Origin: Marinilabiliaceae bacterium
GTDB taxonomy: Bacteria > Bacteroidota > Bacteroidia > Bacteroidales > Marinilabiliaceae
Direction of reading: 5' to 3'
DNA: 36,996 nucleotides
Assembly (NCBI GenBank): GCA_027034005.1
Contig: JALVJU010000265.1
Coordinates: forward strand, 1-36,996
Shown here: in pieces, positions 28,831 to 36,996 of the stretch
Layout: each line of letters begins with the position of its first letter
How positions within the stretch are numbered: the stretch's first letter is position 1
The notes under the pieces: model-generated
What the model saw: only the letters and a program-made list of their open reading frames with translations
What the model was told of the DNA's origin: nothing
The model's database searches: none
Position numbers and translations under genes: made by a program

Positions 28831-29322
28831 TTAATCGATCATTTTTTGCAGTTTTTTGCGGCCGAAAAAGATACGGCTTTTCACTGTGCCAATAGGCATC
28901 TTAAGTTTTTCAGCAATTTCTTTGTATTTAAAACCTTCCATGTGCATCCTCAAAGGAGTCTTGAAATCATCATGAAGCGATCTCATGAATGATTTTATCT
29001 CTCCTGCTGAATGAAATGCCTCAGGAGTGTCAAAGGTCGAATGCATATTGGCGAGGTAATTGATCTCGTCAACAAGCATTGGTGTTTGCTGCATTTTGTA
29101 TTTTCTTCTGTAGTTGTTTATGAACGAATTTCTCATGATGGTATGTATCCATGCACTGAAATTCGTATTCATAACATATTTGTCTTTCGAAGAGAGTGCG
29201 CGAAAATTCGTTTCCTGCACGAGATCGTTGGCGTCTTCCTCGTTAGTGGTCAGAGAAAGAGCATAGTTGTACATTTTAGACTGAAGGCCTAACAGGCGGT
29301 GATTAAATTGTTCTGCGGTCAT
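28831..29322 (-). CDS. RNA polymerase sigma factor, ECF/sigma-70 family
   Basis: 163 aa; region 2 YNYALSLTTNEEDANDLVQETNFRALSSKDKY..NFSAWIHTIMRNSFINNYRR and region 4 FKYKEIAEKLKMPIGTVKSRIFFGRKKLQ. Confidence 0.94.
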   Translation of the reverse strand: MTAEQFNHRLLGLQSKMYNYALSLTTNEEDANDLVQETNFRALSSKDKYVMNTNFSAWIHTIMRNSFINNYRRKYKMQQTPMLVDEINYLANMHSTFDTPEAFHSAGEIKSFMRSLHDDFKTPLRMHMEGFKYKEIAEKLKMPIGTVKSRIFFGRKKLQKMID

Positions 29323-29791
29323 GATAACAATTATTAAATGTATAAGTTAAGTTTGTTTAATCCTTTTGTCAAGTGCTTAATGTTAAAATTTTATTAAGAA
29401 AACATTAAGTAATTGTAAACCAAGCTAAAAGAACTTCCGTATAAAGGTAAATAAATACCAAAATGATAGAACAAAGTTGAACAAAAAAAACCGATTAACC
29501 AAATATTTCGGTAAAAAAATACCTAAAAGAACGCAGAAATAATTTATAGAGATTCTAAATAGCAGATATTCAGCAGTTAATAAATGAACATTTTTTTAAT
29601 TAAAATGTTTGTTTATCCGTGAGGATATACTGAGTATTTTACAAAAGGTGATGAAAATTTTAAAAAATAATATTATATTGTATAAGGTTTTTTTGCATTC
29701 AATTTAACAAAAGGATTTCAGTGTTCTTTTGTCTGATAAGGAAAGAATACATTATTTACAGGATATCGTGATATAAAAAGAGCATTTTTAA

Positions 29792-29995
29792 ATGGTAAAA
29801 AGAGTAATCAGGTTTTATGTCGATGGTTTTCGCTCCATGGCCTCATGGAGTCGCACTCTATGGATCATCATACTTCTGAAACTTTTCATCCTTTTTTTTA
29901 TTTTCAAACTAATCTTTTTTAAAGACACCCTGAATACGAAGTATGATACAGACAGGGAGAGGTCTGAGCATGTAATTGAGCAGATAACAAAATAA
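29792..29995 (+). CDS. DUF4492 family small membrane protein
   Basis: 67 aa; RFYVDGFRSMASWSRTLWIIILLKLFILFFIFKLIFF; typical position immediately upstream of cydA in Bacteroidetes. Confidence 0.85.
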   Translation: MVKRVIRFYVDGFRSMASWSRTLWIIILLKLFILFFIFKLIFFKDTLNTKYDTDRERSEHVIEQITK

Positions 29996-30019
29996 CTTTA
30001 AACCCAAATACAATTAATT

Positions 30020-31615
30020 ATGGTAGAAAACATCGATTTAAGTTTAGTTGACTGGTCCCGCGGGCAATTTGCCTTAACGGCCATGTTCCACTGGATCTTT
30101 GTTCCCCTGACCCTTGGTCTGGGATACATAGTGGCAATTATGGAGACCATCTATGTAAAAACAGGGAATCCGGAGTGGAAGAGAATTACAAAGTTCTGGA
30201 TGAACCTGTTTGGCATCAACTTCGCCATTGGGGTTGCCACAGGGATCATACTTGAGTTCCAGTTTGGCACAAACTGGTCGAATTACTCGTGGTTCGTAGG
30301 TGATATCTTCGGAGCGCCTCTTGCCATTGAAGGCATCATGGCTTTCTTCATGGAGAGTACATTTATTGCTGTTATGTTTTTTGGATGGGATAAGGTGAGC
30401 CGGAAGTTTCACCTTACATCATCGTGGCTTACTGCAATAGGAGCAAACCTCTCGGCGTTGTGGATACTTGTTGCCAATGCCTGGATGCAGAATCCAGTGG
30501 GGATGAGGTTTAATCCCGAAACAGCCCGTAACGAGATGGAGAATTTCTGGGAAGTTCTTTTCTCACCCACGGCAGTGAATAAATTTTTGCACACCACAAC
30601 ATCCGGTTTCGTTCTTGCTTCGATATTCGTTGTAGGGATAAGCGCCTGGTTCCTGTTGCACAAAAGGGATCAGATGTTTGCCAAGAAAAGTATCGTGGTC
30701 GGTTCTATTTTCGGATTGATAGCTACTTTCATGGTTATCTTCACCGGTGACGGCGCAGCCAAGGACATAGCAAAGCACCAACCGATGAAGCTCGCGTCGA
30801 TGGAAGGCCTTTATCAGGGTGAAACAGGTGCCCCGCTGATGATCTATGGTTTCTTTAGCGGTTCGGACGAAGAGAGGCTTAAAGAACCCAAAGAGGACAA
30901 CTTTGCATTTAATATTCCTGTTCCGGGAATGTTGTCATTCCTCGCCAACGGAGATTTTGATTCTTATGTGCCGGGTATTAGGGATATGCTGTACGGAAAC
31001 GATGAACACAATATTCTTTCTTTCGAAGAGAGGATAAAGAGAGGCCATGTAGCACAGCAGACGCTTAAGGAATTTAAGGATGCTGAGAAGAACGGGAATA
31101 CGACAAAATATAATTCTCTTAAAGCTAAATTTAATGATAAAGAATGGCTTAATACTTATATGAAATATTTCGGGTACGGAACTTACTACGATCCCGATCC
31201 GCAAAAATTAAAGGCCAATGTGCTTGAATTGGTACCTCCTGTTACCATTGCATTTCATTCGTTCCATATCATGGTAGGTCTCGGAACGTTGTTCGTTCTT
31301 GTGTTCCTGCTGTTGCTTTTCTATACCATGAAGAATAAAATAGAGGATACGAGGTGGTTGCTTTGGGTGGCCCTTTGGTCAATACCCCTTGCATATCTCG
31401 CTCAGCAGACAGGATGGCTGGTTGCTGAAGTGGGACGCCAACCGTGGGTTATTCAGGATATGATGAATACCAGGATGGCAGTTTCCCAGATTGGCACAGG
31501 CGCTGTTCAGACTACATTCTGGCTGTTTGCAATAACTTTTGTAGGGCTTGCAATCGCAGAGGTGAAGATCATGTTGACTCAAATTAAAAAAGGACCTAAA
31601 GAAGGAGGACAATAA
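30020..31615 (+). CDS. cydA: Cytochrome bd ubiquinol oxidase subunit I
   Basis: 531 aa; SRGQFALTAMFHWIFVPLTLGLG, GEGIM-like GIMAFFMESTFIAVMFFGWDKV, AEVGRQPWVI. Confidence 0.97.
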   Translation: MVENIDLSLVDWSRGQFALTAMFHWIFVPLTLGLGYIVAIMETIYVKTGNPEWKRITKFWMNLFGINFAIGVATGIILEFQFGTNWSNYSWFVGDIFGAPLAIEGIMAFFMESTFIAVMFFGWDKVSRKFHLTSSWLTAIGANLSALWILVANAWMQNPVGMRFNPETARNEMENFWEVLFSPTAVNKFLHTTTSGFVLASIFVVGISAWFLLHKRDQMFAKKSIVVGSIFGLIATFMVIFTGDGAAKDIAKHQPMKLASMEGLYQGETGAPLMIYGFFSGSDEERLKEPKEDNFAFNIPVPGMLSFLANGDFDSYVPGIRDMLYGNDEHNILSFEERIKRGHVAQQTLKEFKDAEKNGNTTKYNSLKAKFNDKEWLNTYMKYFGYGTYYDPDPQKLKANVLELVPPVTIAFHSFHIMVGLGTLFVLVFLLLLFYTMKNKIEDTRWLLWVALWSIPLAYLAQQTGWLVAEVGRQPWVIQDMMNTRMAVSQIGTGAVQTTFWLFAITFVGLAIAEVKIMLTQIKKGPKEGGQ

Positions 31616-31616
31616 T

Positions 31617-32756
31617 ATGTTTGAATCATTATCACATTTAGCATTACAGGAATACTGGTGGGTACTTGTATCCATCCTCGGAGCCGTTTTGGTTTTTCTT
31701 TTGTTTGTTCAGGGCGGACAAACGATGATTTCCTGTCTCGGAAAAACAGAAGTTGAACGTACCATGATAGTTAACTCGCTTGGTCGTAAGTGGGAATTTA
31801 CTTTTACCACATTAGTGACGTTCGGCGGAGCGTTCTTTGCCTCTTTCCCTTTGTTTTACAGTACAAGTTTCGGAGGGGCTTACTGGGTATGGATGATAAT
31901 TCTTTTCGCATTTATCATCCAGGCGGTGTCATACGAGTATCGCACAAGGCCGAATAATTTCTTTGGTGAAAGGACTTACGAGAAGTTTCTTTTCGTGAAC
32001 GGCCTGATCGGCACGATATTCCTTGGTACTGCCGTGGCAACGTTCTTCTCCGGTTCACAGTTCTCGGTGAGCGAGATGAACCAGTCGCAGTGGGAAGTCC
32101 CGGCACACGGTCTGGAGGCTGCACTGAACTTCTTTAACCTGTCCCTCGGTCTGGCAGTATTTTTCCTTGCCAGGGTTCTGGCACTGCTCTATTTTATGAA
32201 TGATATCGATGATGACACTATCATTGAAAGGGCGAAGAAACGCCTGGTCATCAATGCCGGTGCTTTTCTTGTATTCTTCCTTACTTTTGTAGTATGGTTA
32301 ATGCTTCGTGACGGATTTGCCGTCAATCCCGATACCGGTGAAGTTTACATGGAGCCGTACAAGTATTTCAATAACCTGATAGGAATGCCTGTGGTGCTTA
32401 TCATGTTCCTGTTGGGAGTGGTGCTGGTACTTTGGGGGATTTTTGTCGGCATAAAAAGTGCAAGCCGTAAAGGCATCTGGTATGCCGGCATTGGAACAGT
32501 GGTAACCGTTCTTGCTTTGTTCTTCCTTGCCGGATTCCACAACACGGCATTCTATCCGTCAACTTATGACCTGCAGAATTCGCTGACGATACAGAATGCA
32601 TCATCAAGTCATTACACTCTTACTGCCATGAGCTATGTGTCGCTGATGATACCGTTTGTAATCGCATACATCTGGTACGCATGGAGATCAATAAATGTTA
32701 AACGTATCGACAAGGAGGAAATGTCAGCCACTGACAAGGACGGCCATGTCTATTAA
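31617..32756 (+). CDS. cydB: Cytochrome bd ubiquinol oxidase subunit II
   Basis: 379 aa multi-TM; starts 1 bp after the cydA stop; SLGRKWEFTFTTLVTFGGAFFASFPLFYSTSFGGAYWVWMIILFAFIIQAVSYEYR. Confidence 0.96.
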   Translation: MFESLSHLALQEYWWVLVSILGAVLVFLLFVQGGQTMISCLGKTEVERTMIVNSLGRKWEFTFTTLVTFGGAFFASFPLFYSTSFGGAYWVWMIILFAFIIQAVSYEYRTRPNNFFGERTYEKFLFVNGLIGTIFLGTAVATFFSGSQFSVSEMNQSQWEVPAHGLEAALNFFNLSLGLAVFFLARVLALLYFMNDIDDDTIIERAKKRLVINAGAFLVFFLTFVVWLMLRDGFAVNPDTGEVYMEPYKYFNNLIGMPVVLIMFLLGVVLVLWGIFVGIKSASRKGIWYAGIGTVVTVLALFFLAGFHNTAFYPSTYDLQNSLTIQNASSSHYTLTAMSYVSLMIPFVIAYIWYAWRSINVKRIDKEEMSATDKDGHVY

Positions 32757-32768
32757 AATATTTGAATT

Positions 32769-32879
32769 ATGTATTTGAATGAGATATTACTGTTACTGAC
32801 ATACCCCGTTACGATAATTGTTGCATACTATGCAGTAAGATGGGGAGTAAAGAAGTTTGAAGAGAACGTGCAGGAATAA
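32769..32879 (+). CDS. Small membrane protein MYLNEILLLLTYPVTIIVAYYAVRWGVKKFEENVQE, candidate CydX-type accessory subunit
   Basis: 36 aa single-TM ORF 12 bp after cydB stop, same strand; absent from the supplied ORF track because of length. Confidence 0.75.
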   Translation: MYLNEILLLLTYPVTIIVAYYAVRWGVKKFEENVQE

Positions 32880-32897
32880 TTTTTACCTGTGAATGAA

Positions 32898-32938
32898 CAA
32901 CAATGAGGGAGGGCCATTACGGTTCTCCCTCTTTGTTG
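32898..32938 (+). terminator. Stem-loop ending the cyd operon (candidate terminator)
   Basis: CAACAATGAGGGAG ... CTCCCTCTTTGTTG, 14 bp arms with one mismatch, 19 bp after the small ORF stop; no strong T tail. Confidence 0.5.
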
Positions 32939-33042
32939 CTGAATAACACAGTGGCGCAGCCAGGTAGGTTCATGTGCCATATTTGCGGATATAATGTTCA
33001 GGATTACTGTCCTTCCCAATGATCGCGTGATGCGGTTGTCAT

Positions 33043-33170
33043 GATTTTTGAATGCTGCGCCTCAAAAATCCCGCCAACCACGGTTAATCTTCGTGATCCC
33101 TATCCCCGCCCTCACGGACGGGGTTACCATTGTTACGCCCCGATGGGGCTTGGTTTAGTTATGGGTTAAT
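33043..33170. repeat. Cluster of short palindromes (REP-like intergenic repeats)
   Basis: GATTTTTGA...TCAAAAATC (33043..33070, perfect 9 bp arms), CCCCG...CGGGG, and GCCCCGATGGGGC in succession. Confidence 0.5.
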
Positions 33171-33282
33171 GGAGAGTGTTAGGCTCTTTTAAATCGTTTA
33201 ACGTTAGAATGTTCTTAGTTCTAATAGTTTAAAACTTTCGAGCGTCCTTGGACTTCGAAACGTTCAAAAAGAGCAGGCGTTT

Positions 33283-33329
33283 ATTCATCAAATGACTACT
33301 TTGATGCATTGTGAAGTCATCCGATGAAT
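33283..33329. repeat. 15 bp-arm inverted repeat with 17 nt loop
   Basis: ATTCATCAAATGACT (33283..33297) and AGTCATCCGATGAAT (33315..33329); the two mismatches become G-U pairs in a minus-strand transcript. Confidence 0.6.
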
Positions 33330-33468
33330 ATCGGAGTACAATGAATAATGTTGCTGTTTTTACACCCCATTTTTATGGATTTTGTCGTACACCCGTGCAC
33401 CCAAGAGAATTGATAATTTCCAATAAAAGTTTAATTTAGTGGCGTTAATCACACAAAAAAACATTTCA

Positions 33469-34510
33469 ATGAGAAGTATTTTACCTCTTCTATTCCTCTT
33501 TTTGATATCCTGTTCCGGGAACGAATCTTTGAAAGAGAAAGCTATGCACATCACAGGGGAAAAGGGATGAGGAGAGTGACAAAAAAGTGTATGCACTTGC
33601 AAACAGGATACTAGACTCCATTTATGTTGAGGTTGACAGGAATAAAGAGATCAGCGGACTGGCTTTTGCTCCCGATGATGTTGTTCGTTTTAAAAAAGAG
33701 GGCAAACGTGCAATCTACATAGGCATGGAAAATGGCTATCCGATAGGTACAGACCTTTCAAGAGTTGAGCACTTTTACAACCGCGGAGTACGTTATATCA
33801 CCTTGTGCCATACAAGCAACAATGATATCTGTGATTCGTCAACGGACAAGAAAGGCCCCGATCACAACGGGCTTAGTGATTTCGGGAAAGAGGTGGTTAA
33901 AAAGATGAATGAGCTTGGAATGATCATCGATGTTTCGCACATCTCCGATAAGTCGTTTTACGATGTTATTGAACTTAGCGATGCTCCGGTTATTGCTTCC
34001 CATTCGAGTGTCCGTGCCATTTGCGACCACCCGCGCAACATGACCGATGACATGATAAAGAAGCTGGCTGAGAAAGGCGGCGTGATACAGATATGCCTGC
34101 TAGGGAATTATATTAAAAAGGCCGACACCACTTCTATGAACTACATTAAAAAGCAGGAATTGCGGGAAAAGTACAACAATTTTGATTTTAAGAACGAGGC
34201 GGAGCGGGATAGTGCCTGGGCCGAATGGAGAAGGATAAACAAAGAGTACCCGCAAAAGCTTCCCACCATTGCCGATGCCGTTGACCACATCGACCATGTT
34301 GTAAAACTTGTGGGTGTTGACTATGTTGGTATTGGAAGCGACTTTGATGGAGGCGGTGGCCTTGCTGATTGCAAAGATGTATCCGATTATCCGAAAATAA
34401 CTGAGGAGTTGCTGCGAAGAGGATACTCAGAAGAGGATATCGCAAAGATTTGGGGAGGAAACTTCCTTAGGGTTTTCAGGGAAATCGAAAAGCACAAAAA
34501 AGACTCATAA
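33469..34510 (+). pseudogene. Membrane dipeptidase (peptidase family M19) lipoprotein, disrupted by internal deletion and frameshift
   Basis: Frame 1 MRSILPLLFLFLISCSGNESLKEKAMHITGEKG* is a lipoprotein signal peptide. A second frame resumes at SQGKRDEESDKKVYALANRILDSIYVEV and runs through YIGMENG, DVSHISD, ASHSSVRAI, IGSDFDGGG. The segment between, which should hold the HxD zinc motif, is missing. Confidence 0.82.
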
Positions 34511-34515
34511 GTATC

Positions 34516-35424
34516 TCACTTGCTTTTTTTTGTCTTGCTGAAATCCCTGATGATATTGATTAGGTCTTTCAGGGCCGGGTTGCTGTTGTCAGTGTTCCAA
34601 ACGACCTTTAGGGTTGTGCGCTGATGAATGTTCTTCAACTCCACGAATTTTACTTCCATGTTGTACCCGTATTTCAGGGCTGTGGGGATGATGGATATCC
34701 CAAATCCGTTTTCCACAAGCCGGAATATCGAAGCCGCGTTTACGGTGTAATGTGACACGATGGGGGCAAAGCCGGCACTGTCGAATATCTGCATCACCTT
34801 TTCGTAGTAAGACTCACTGTAGGAAGCATTAAAAAGGATGAACGGCTCGTCTTTCAACTGAGAGATGCTTTGCAGGTTCTTCTCATCTAATTTGTGTTCC
34901 CGGGGCAAAACGAGCGAAAAGGTATCTTCGAAAAGAGGGTGGATGTTCAATCCCCGTGGCACCCGTTCAATCCTTACAAAACCAATATCTATCTCTTCGT
35001 TCAGAAGGGCATGTATCTGCTGCTTGTTCTCCATTTCGTTCAGGGAGAACGTGACGTTGGGATGTTTCCTTGTAAAATGCAGCAGCAGGTCAGGTATCAG
35101 CTTTTGCATGGCCGACCCCACATACCCGAGCCGCAACTCACCGTTGACCCCGTCGTTTATCAGCTTTGCATAACTGATGATACGGTCAATGTTGTTGAGG
35201 TTACGGGTAAGCTCTTTTTGAAGATACTCCCCTGCTTTTGTCAGGCGAACTTTCCGGTTATGCCTTTCGAACAGTGTTATGCCAAGGTCTTCTTCCATTT
35301 GCCGTATCTGCCTGCTAAGCCCCGGCTGTGATATGAAAAGGCGTTCTGCCGCCTTCCTGAAATGCAGGTCTTCTGCTACTGCAAGGAAATATTTCAGGTG
35401 ACGCAACTCTAATTGATAACCCAT
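34516..35424 (-). CDS. LysR family transcriptional regulator
   Basis: 302 aa; MGYQLELRHLKYFLAVAEDLHFRKAAERLFISQPGLSRQIRQMEEDLGITLFER HTH and periplasmic-binding-like effector domain. Confidence 0.95.
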   Translation of the reverse strand: MGYQLELRHLKYFLAVAEDLHFRKAAERLFISQPGLSRQIRQMEEDLGITLFERHNRKVRLTKAGEYLQKELTRNLNNIDRIISYAKLINDGVNGELRLGYVGSAMQKLIPDLLLHFTRKHPNVTFSLNEMENKQQIHALLNEEIDIGFVRIERVPRGLNIHPLFEDTFSLVLPREHKLDEKNLQSISQLKDEPFILFNASYSESYYEKVMQIFDSAGFAPIVSHYTVNAASIFRLVENGFGISIIPTALKYGYNMEVKFVELKNIHQRTTLKVVWNTDNSNPALKDLINIIRDFSKTKKSK

Positions 35425-35500
35425 AGTTATTAATATGTGATTAAGATGGTCTTGAAAGTTATCAAAAGTAGTGATAAGTTTGCAATGTTGAAAATATGGG

Positions 35501-35581
35501 CCTCACCCCTAACCCCTCTCCTTGAGGAGAGGGGAGTAACGGTTACTTTGATTGAAATGATAAGGTATTCATGGGGTGAGG
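35501..35581. repeat. ~81 bp palindromic (REP/MITE-like) element upstream of hutU, copy B
   Basis: Perfect terminal inverted repeats CCTCACCCC / GGGGTGAGG; inner hairpin CCCCTCTCCT-TG-AGGAGAGGGG; shares GATTGAAATGATAAGGTATT-like segment with copy A. Confidence 0.8.
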
Positions 35582-35609
35582 AAATCAAACAATAAAAAAC
35601 ACCAACATC

Positions 35610-36996
35610 ATGACATTCAAAGAGCAGATTTTACAGGGGATACCTTCGGAATTGCCGGAGTTGAAGCCGATACCGGAGAATGCCAACAGGGCACCCAAGA
35701 GAAAAGACATTCTTACTAAGGAGGAGAAGCAGCTTGCCCTTAAAAATGCACTCAGGTACTTTCCTCAGAAGTGGCACAAGCAGCTGGCGGCAGAGTTTGC
35801 CGAAGAGCTTAAAAAATACGGACGTATCTACATGTACCGTTTCCGTCCTGATTACGAGATGTATGCCCGCCCTGTTGAAGAGTATCCAGCAAAGTCAAAG
35901 CAGGCAGCAGCCATCATGCTGATGATACAGAACAATCTTGACCCCGCAGTGGCACAGCATCCTTACGAACTCATAACCTATGGAGGCAATGGTTCTGTTT
36001 TCATGAACTGGGCTCAATACCTGCTGACCATGCAGTACCTTGCAACAATGACCGATGAGCAGACACTTGTTATGTACTCAGGCCATCCGATGGGATTGTT
36101 CCCATCACATAAGGATGCTCCCCGTGTTGTGGTTACCAACGGCATGGTCATTTCTAACTATTCAAGCCAGGATGACTGGGAGAGGTTCAATGCCCTGGGT
36201 GTTTCCCAGTACGGACAGATGACGGCCGGTTCGTACATGTACATTGGCCCGCAGGGTATCGTGCACGGGACCACAATCACAGTGATGAATGCGGCCCGTA
36301 AAGTCGCAAAGCCGGGTGAAGATCCTTTCAGAGGTAAGCTGTTCGTCTCATCAGGTCTTGGAGGCATGTCGGGAGCTCAGCCAAAAGCTGGAGACATCAC
36401 CGGAGTTATCTCGGTGGTGGCAGAAGTGAACCCTGCAGCGGCACATAAACGTCATGACCAGGGATGGGTTGATGAGTTGATTGATGACATGGACACATTG
36501 ATAGAAAGGGTGAAAAAAGCCAAGGCAAACAAAGAGGTTGTCTCCATTGCGTACCTTGGCAATGTGGTTGATGTGTGGGAGAAATTTTATGATGCCGGTA
36601 TTTTCATCGACCTTGGTTCCGACCAGACATCATTGCACAATCCATGGTCAGGAGGATACTACCCTGTTTCGCTTAGTTTCGAAGAGGCCAATGAGATGAT
36701 GGCCAACGACCCTGAGCGTTTCAAGGAAGAGGTTAGGGCATCGCTTCGCCGTCAGGCAGCTGCCATCAACAAGCACACGGCCAAAGGAACATATTTCTTC
36801 GATTACGGCAATGCCTTCCTGCTTGAAGCATCGCGTGCGGGTGCCGATATCATGGATGAGAACGGGAAAGATTTCAGGTACAAGTCGTATGTTCAGGATA
36901 TCATGGGCCCCATGTTCTTTGATTTTGGGTTCGGCCCGTTCCGATGGGTATGTGCTTCCGGTGACCCCAAATTTGGGGTCACCGGAAGCACATACC
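35610..36996 (+). CDS. hutU: Urocanate hydratase, 3' truncated by window edge
   Basis: MTFKEQILQGIPSELPELKPIPENANRAPKRKDILTKEEKQLALKNALRYFP..., TYGGNGSVFMNWAQYLLTMQYL, YMYIGPQGIVHGTT, FVSSGLGGMSGAQPKA, FGFGPFRWVCASGDPK. Residues after GDPK come from the palindromic end and are not native. Confidence 0.95.
   Translation, partial: MTFKEQILQGIPSELPELKPIPENANRAPKRKDILTKEEKQLALKNALRYFPQKWHKQLAAEFAEELKKYGRIYMYRFRPDYEMYARPVEEYPAKSKQAAAIMLMIQNNLDPAVAQHPYELITYGGNGSVFMNWAQYLLTMQYLATMTDEQTLVMYSGHPMGLFPSHKDAPRVVVTNGMVISNYSSQDDWERFNALGVSQYGQMTAGSYMYIGPQGIVHGTTITVMNAARKVAKPGEDPFRGKLFVSSGLGGMSGAQPKAGDITGVISVVAEVNPAAAHKRHDQGWVDELIDDMDTLIERVKKAKANKEVVSIAYLGNVVDVWEKFYDAGIFIDLGSDQTSLHNPWSGGYYPVSLSFEEANEMMANDPERFKEEVRASLRRQAAAINKHTAKGTYFFDYGNAFLLEASRAGADIMDENGKDFRYKSYVQDIMGPMFFDFGFGPFRWVCASGDPKFGVTGSTY
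36947..36996. other. Perfect 50 bp palindrome at window end, likely fold-back assembly artefact
   Basis: GGTATGTGCTTCCGGTGACCCCAAA immediately followed by its exact reverse complement, with no loop, ending on the last base of the window. Confidence 0.85.

Overview
This is a Bacteroidetes-type chromosomal window, probably Bacteroidales or a relative. That assignment rests on gene content (DUF4492-cydAB, DUF4954, DUF5916, Wzi) and TTTG/TAnnTTTG promoter signals. Most of it is housekeeping and envelope metabolism: DUF5916 protein, DUF502, MmcQ/YjbR, patatin plus TetR, YraN, S66 LD-carboxypeptidase, MetG, a surface-polysaccharide block (sugar transferase, Wzi, and WbpE/D/B/A-like diacetamido-uronate genes), PssA, a peroxiredoxin, hisGDCB, glmS plus DUF4954, a PAS-HTH regulator, an ECF sigma factor, a cytochrome bd operon, a LysR regulator, and a truncated hutU. 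I see no convincing new multi-gene defence or mobile system. The observations most worth a second look are: (1) an unannotated His-rich leader peptide (MTVERHHTHHHHFLLLR*) upstream of hisG with a promoter, a terminator and competing pairings, i.e. a his attenuator; (2) an ORF of 36 aa directly after cydB that looks like a CydX-type subunit; (3) a GC-rich palindromic repeat translated as an N-terminal extension of HisC, and an ~84 bp relative with terminal inverted repeats in the hisC-hisB spacer and again upstream of hutU; (4) an M19 dipeptidase gene with an internal deletion and frameshift that removes the HxD zinc motif; (5) a sugar transferase whose membrane-insertion segment is replaced by a methyltransferase-like N-terminus; (6) a perfect 50 bp palindrome at the right edge inside hutU, most likely a fold-back assembly artefact; (7) a frameshifted and nonsense-mutated transposase-like remnant at the left edge.
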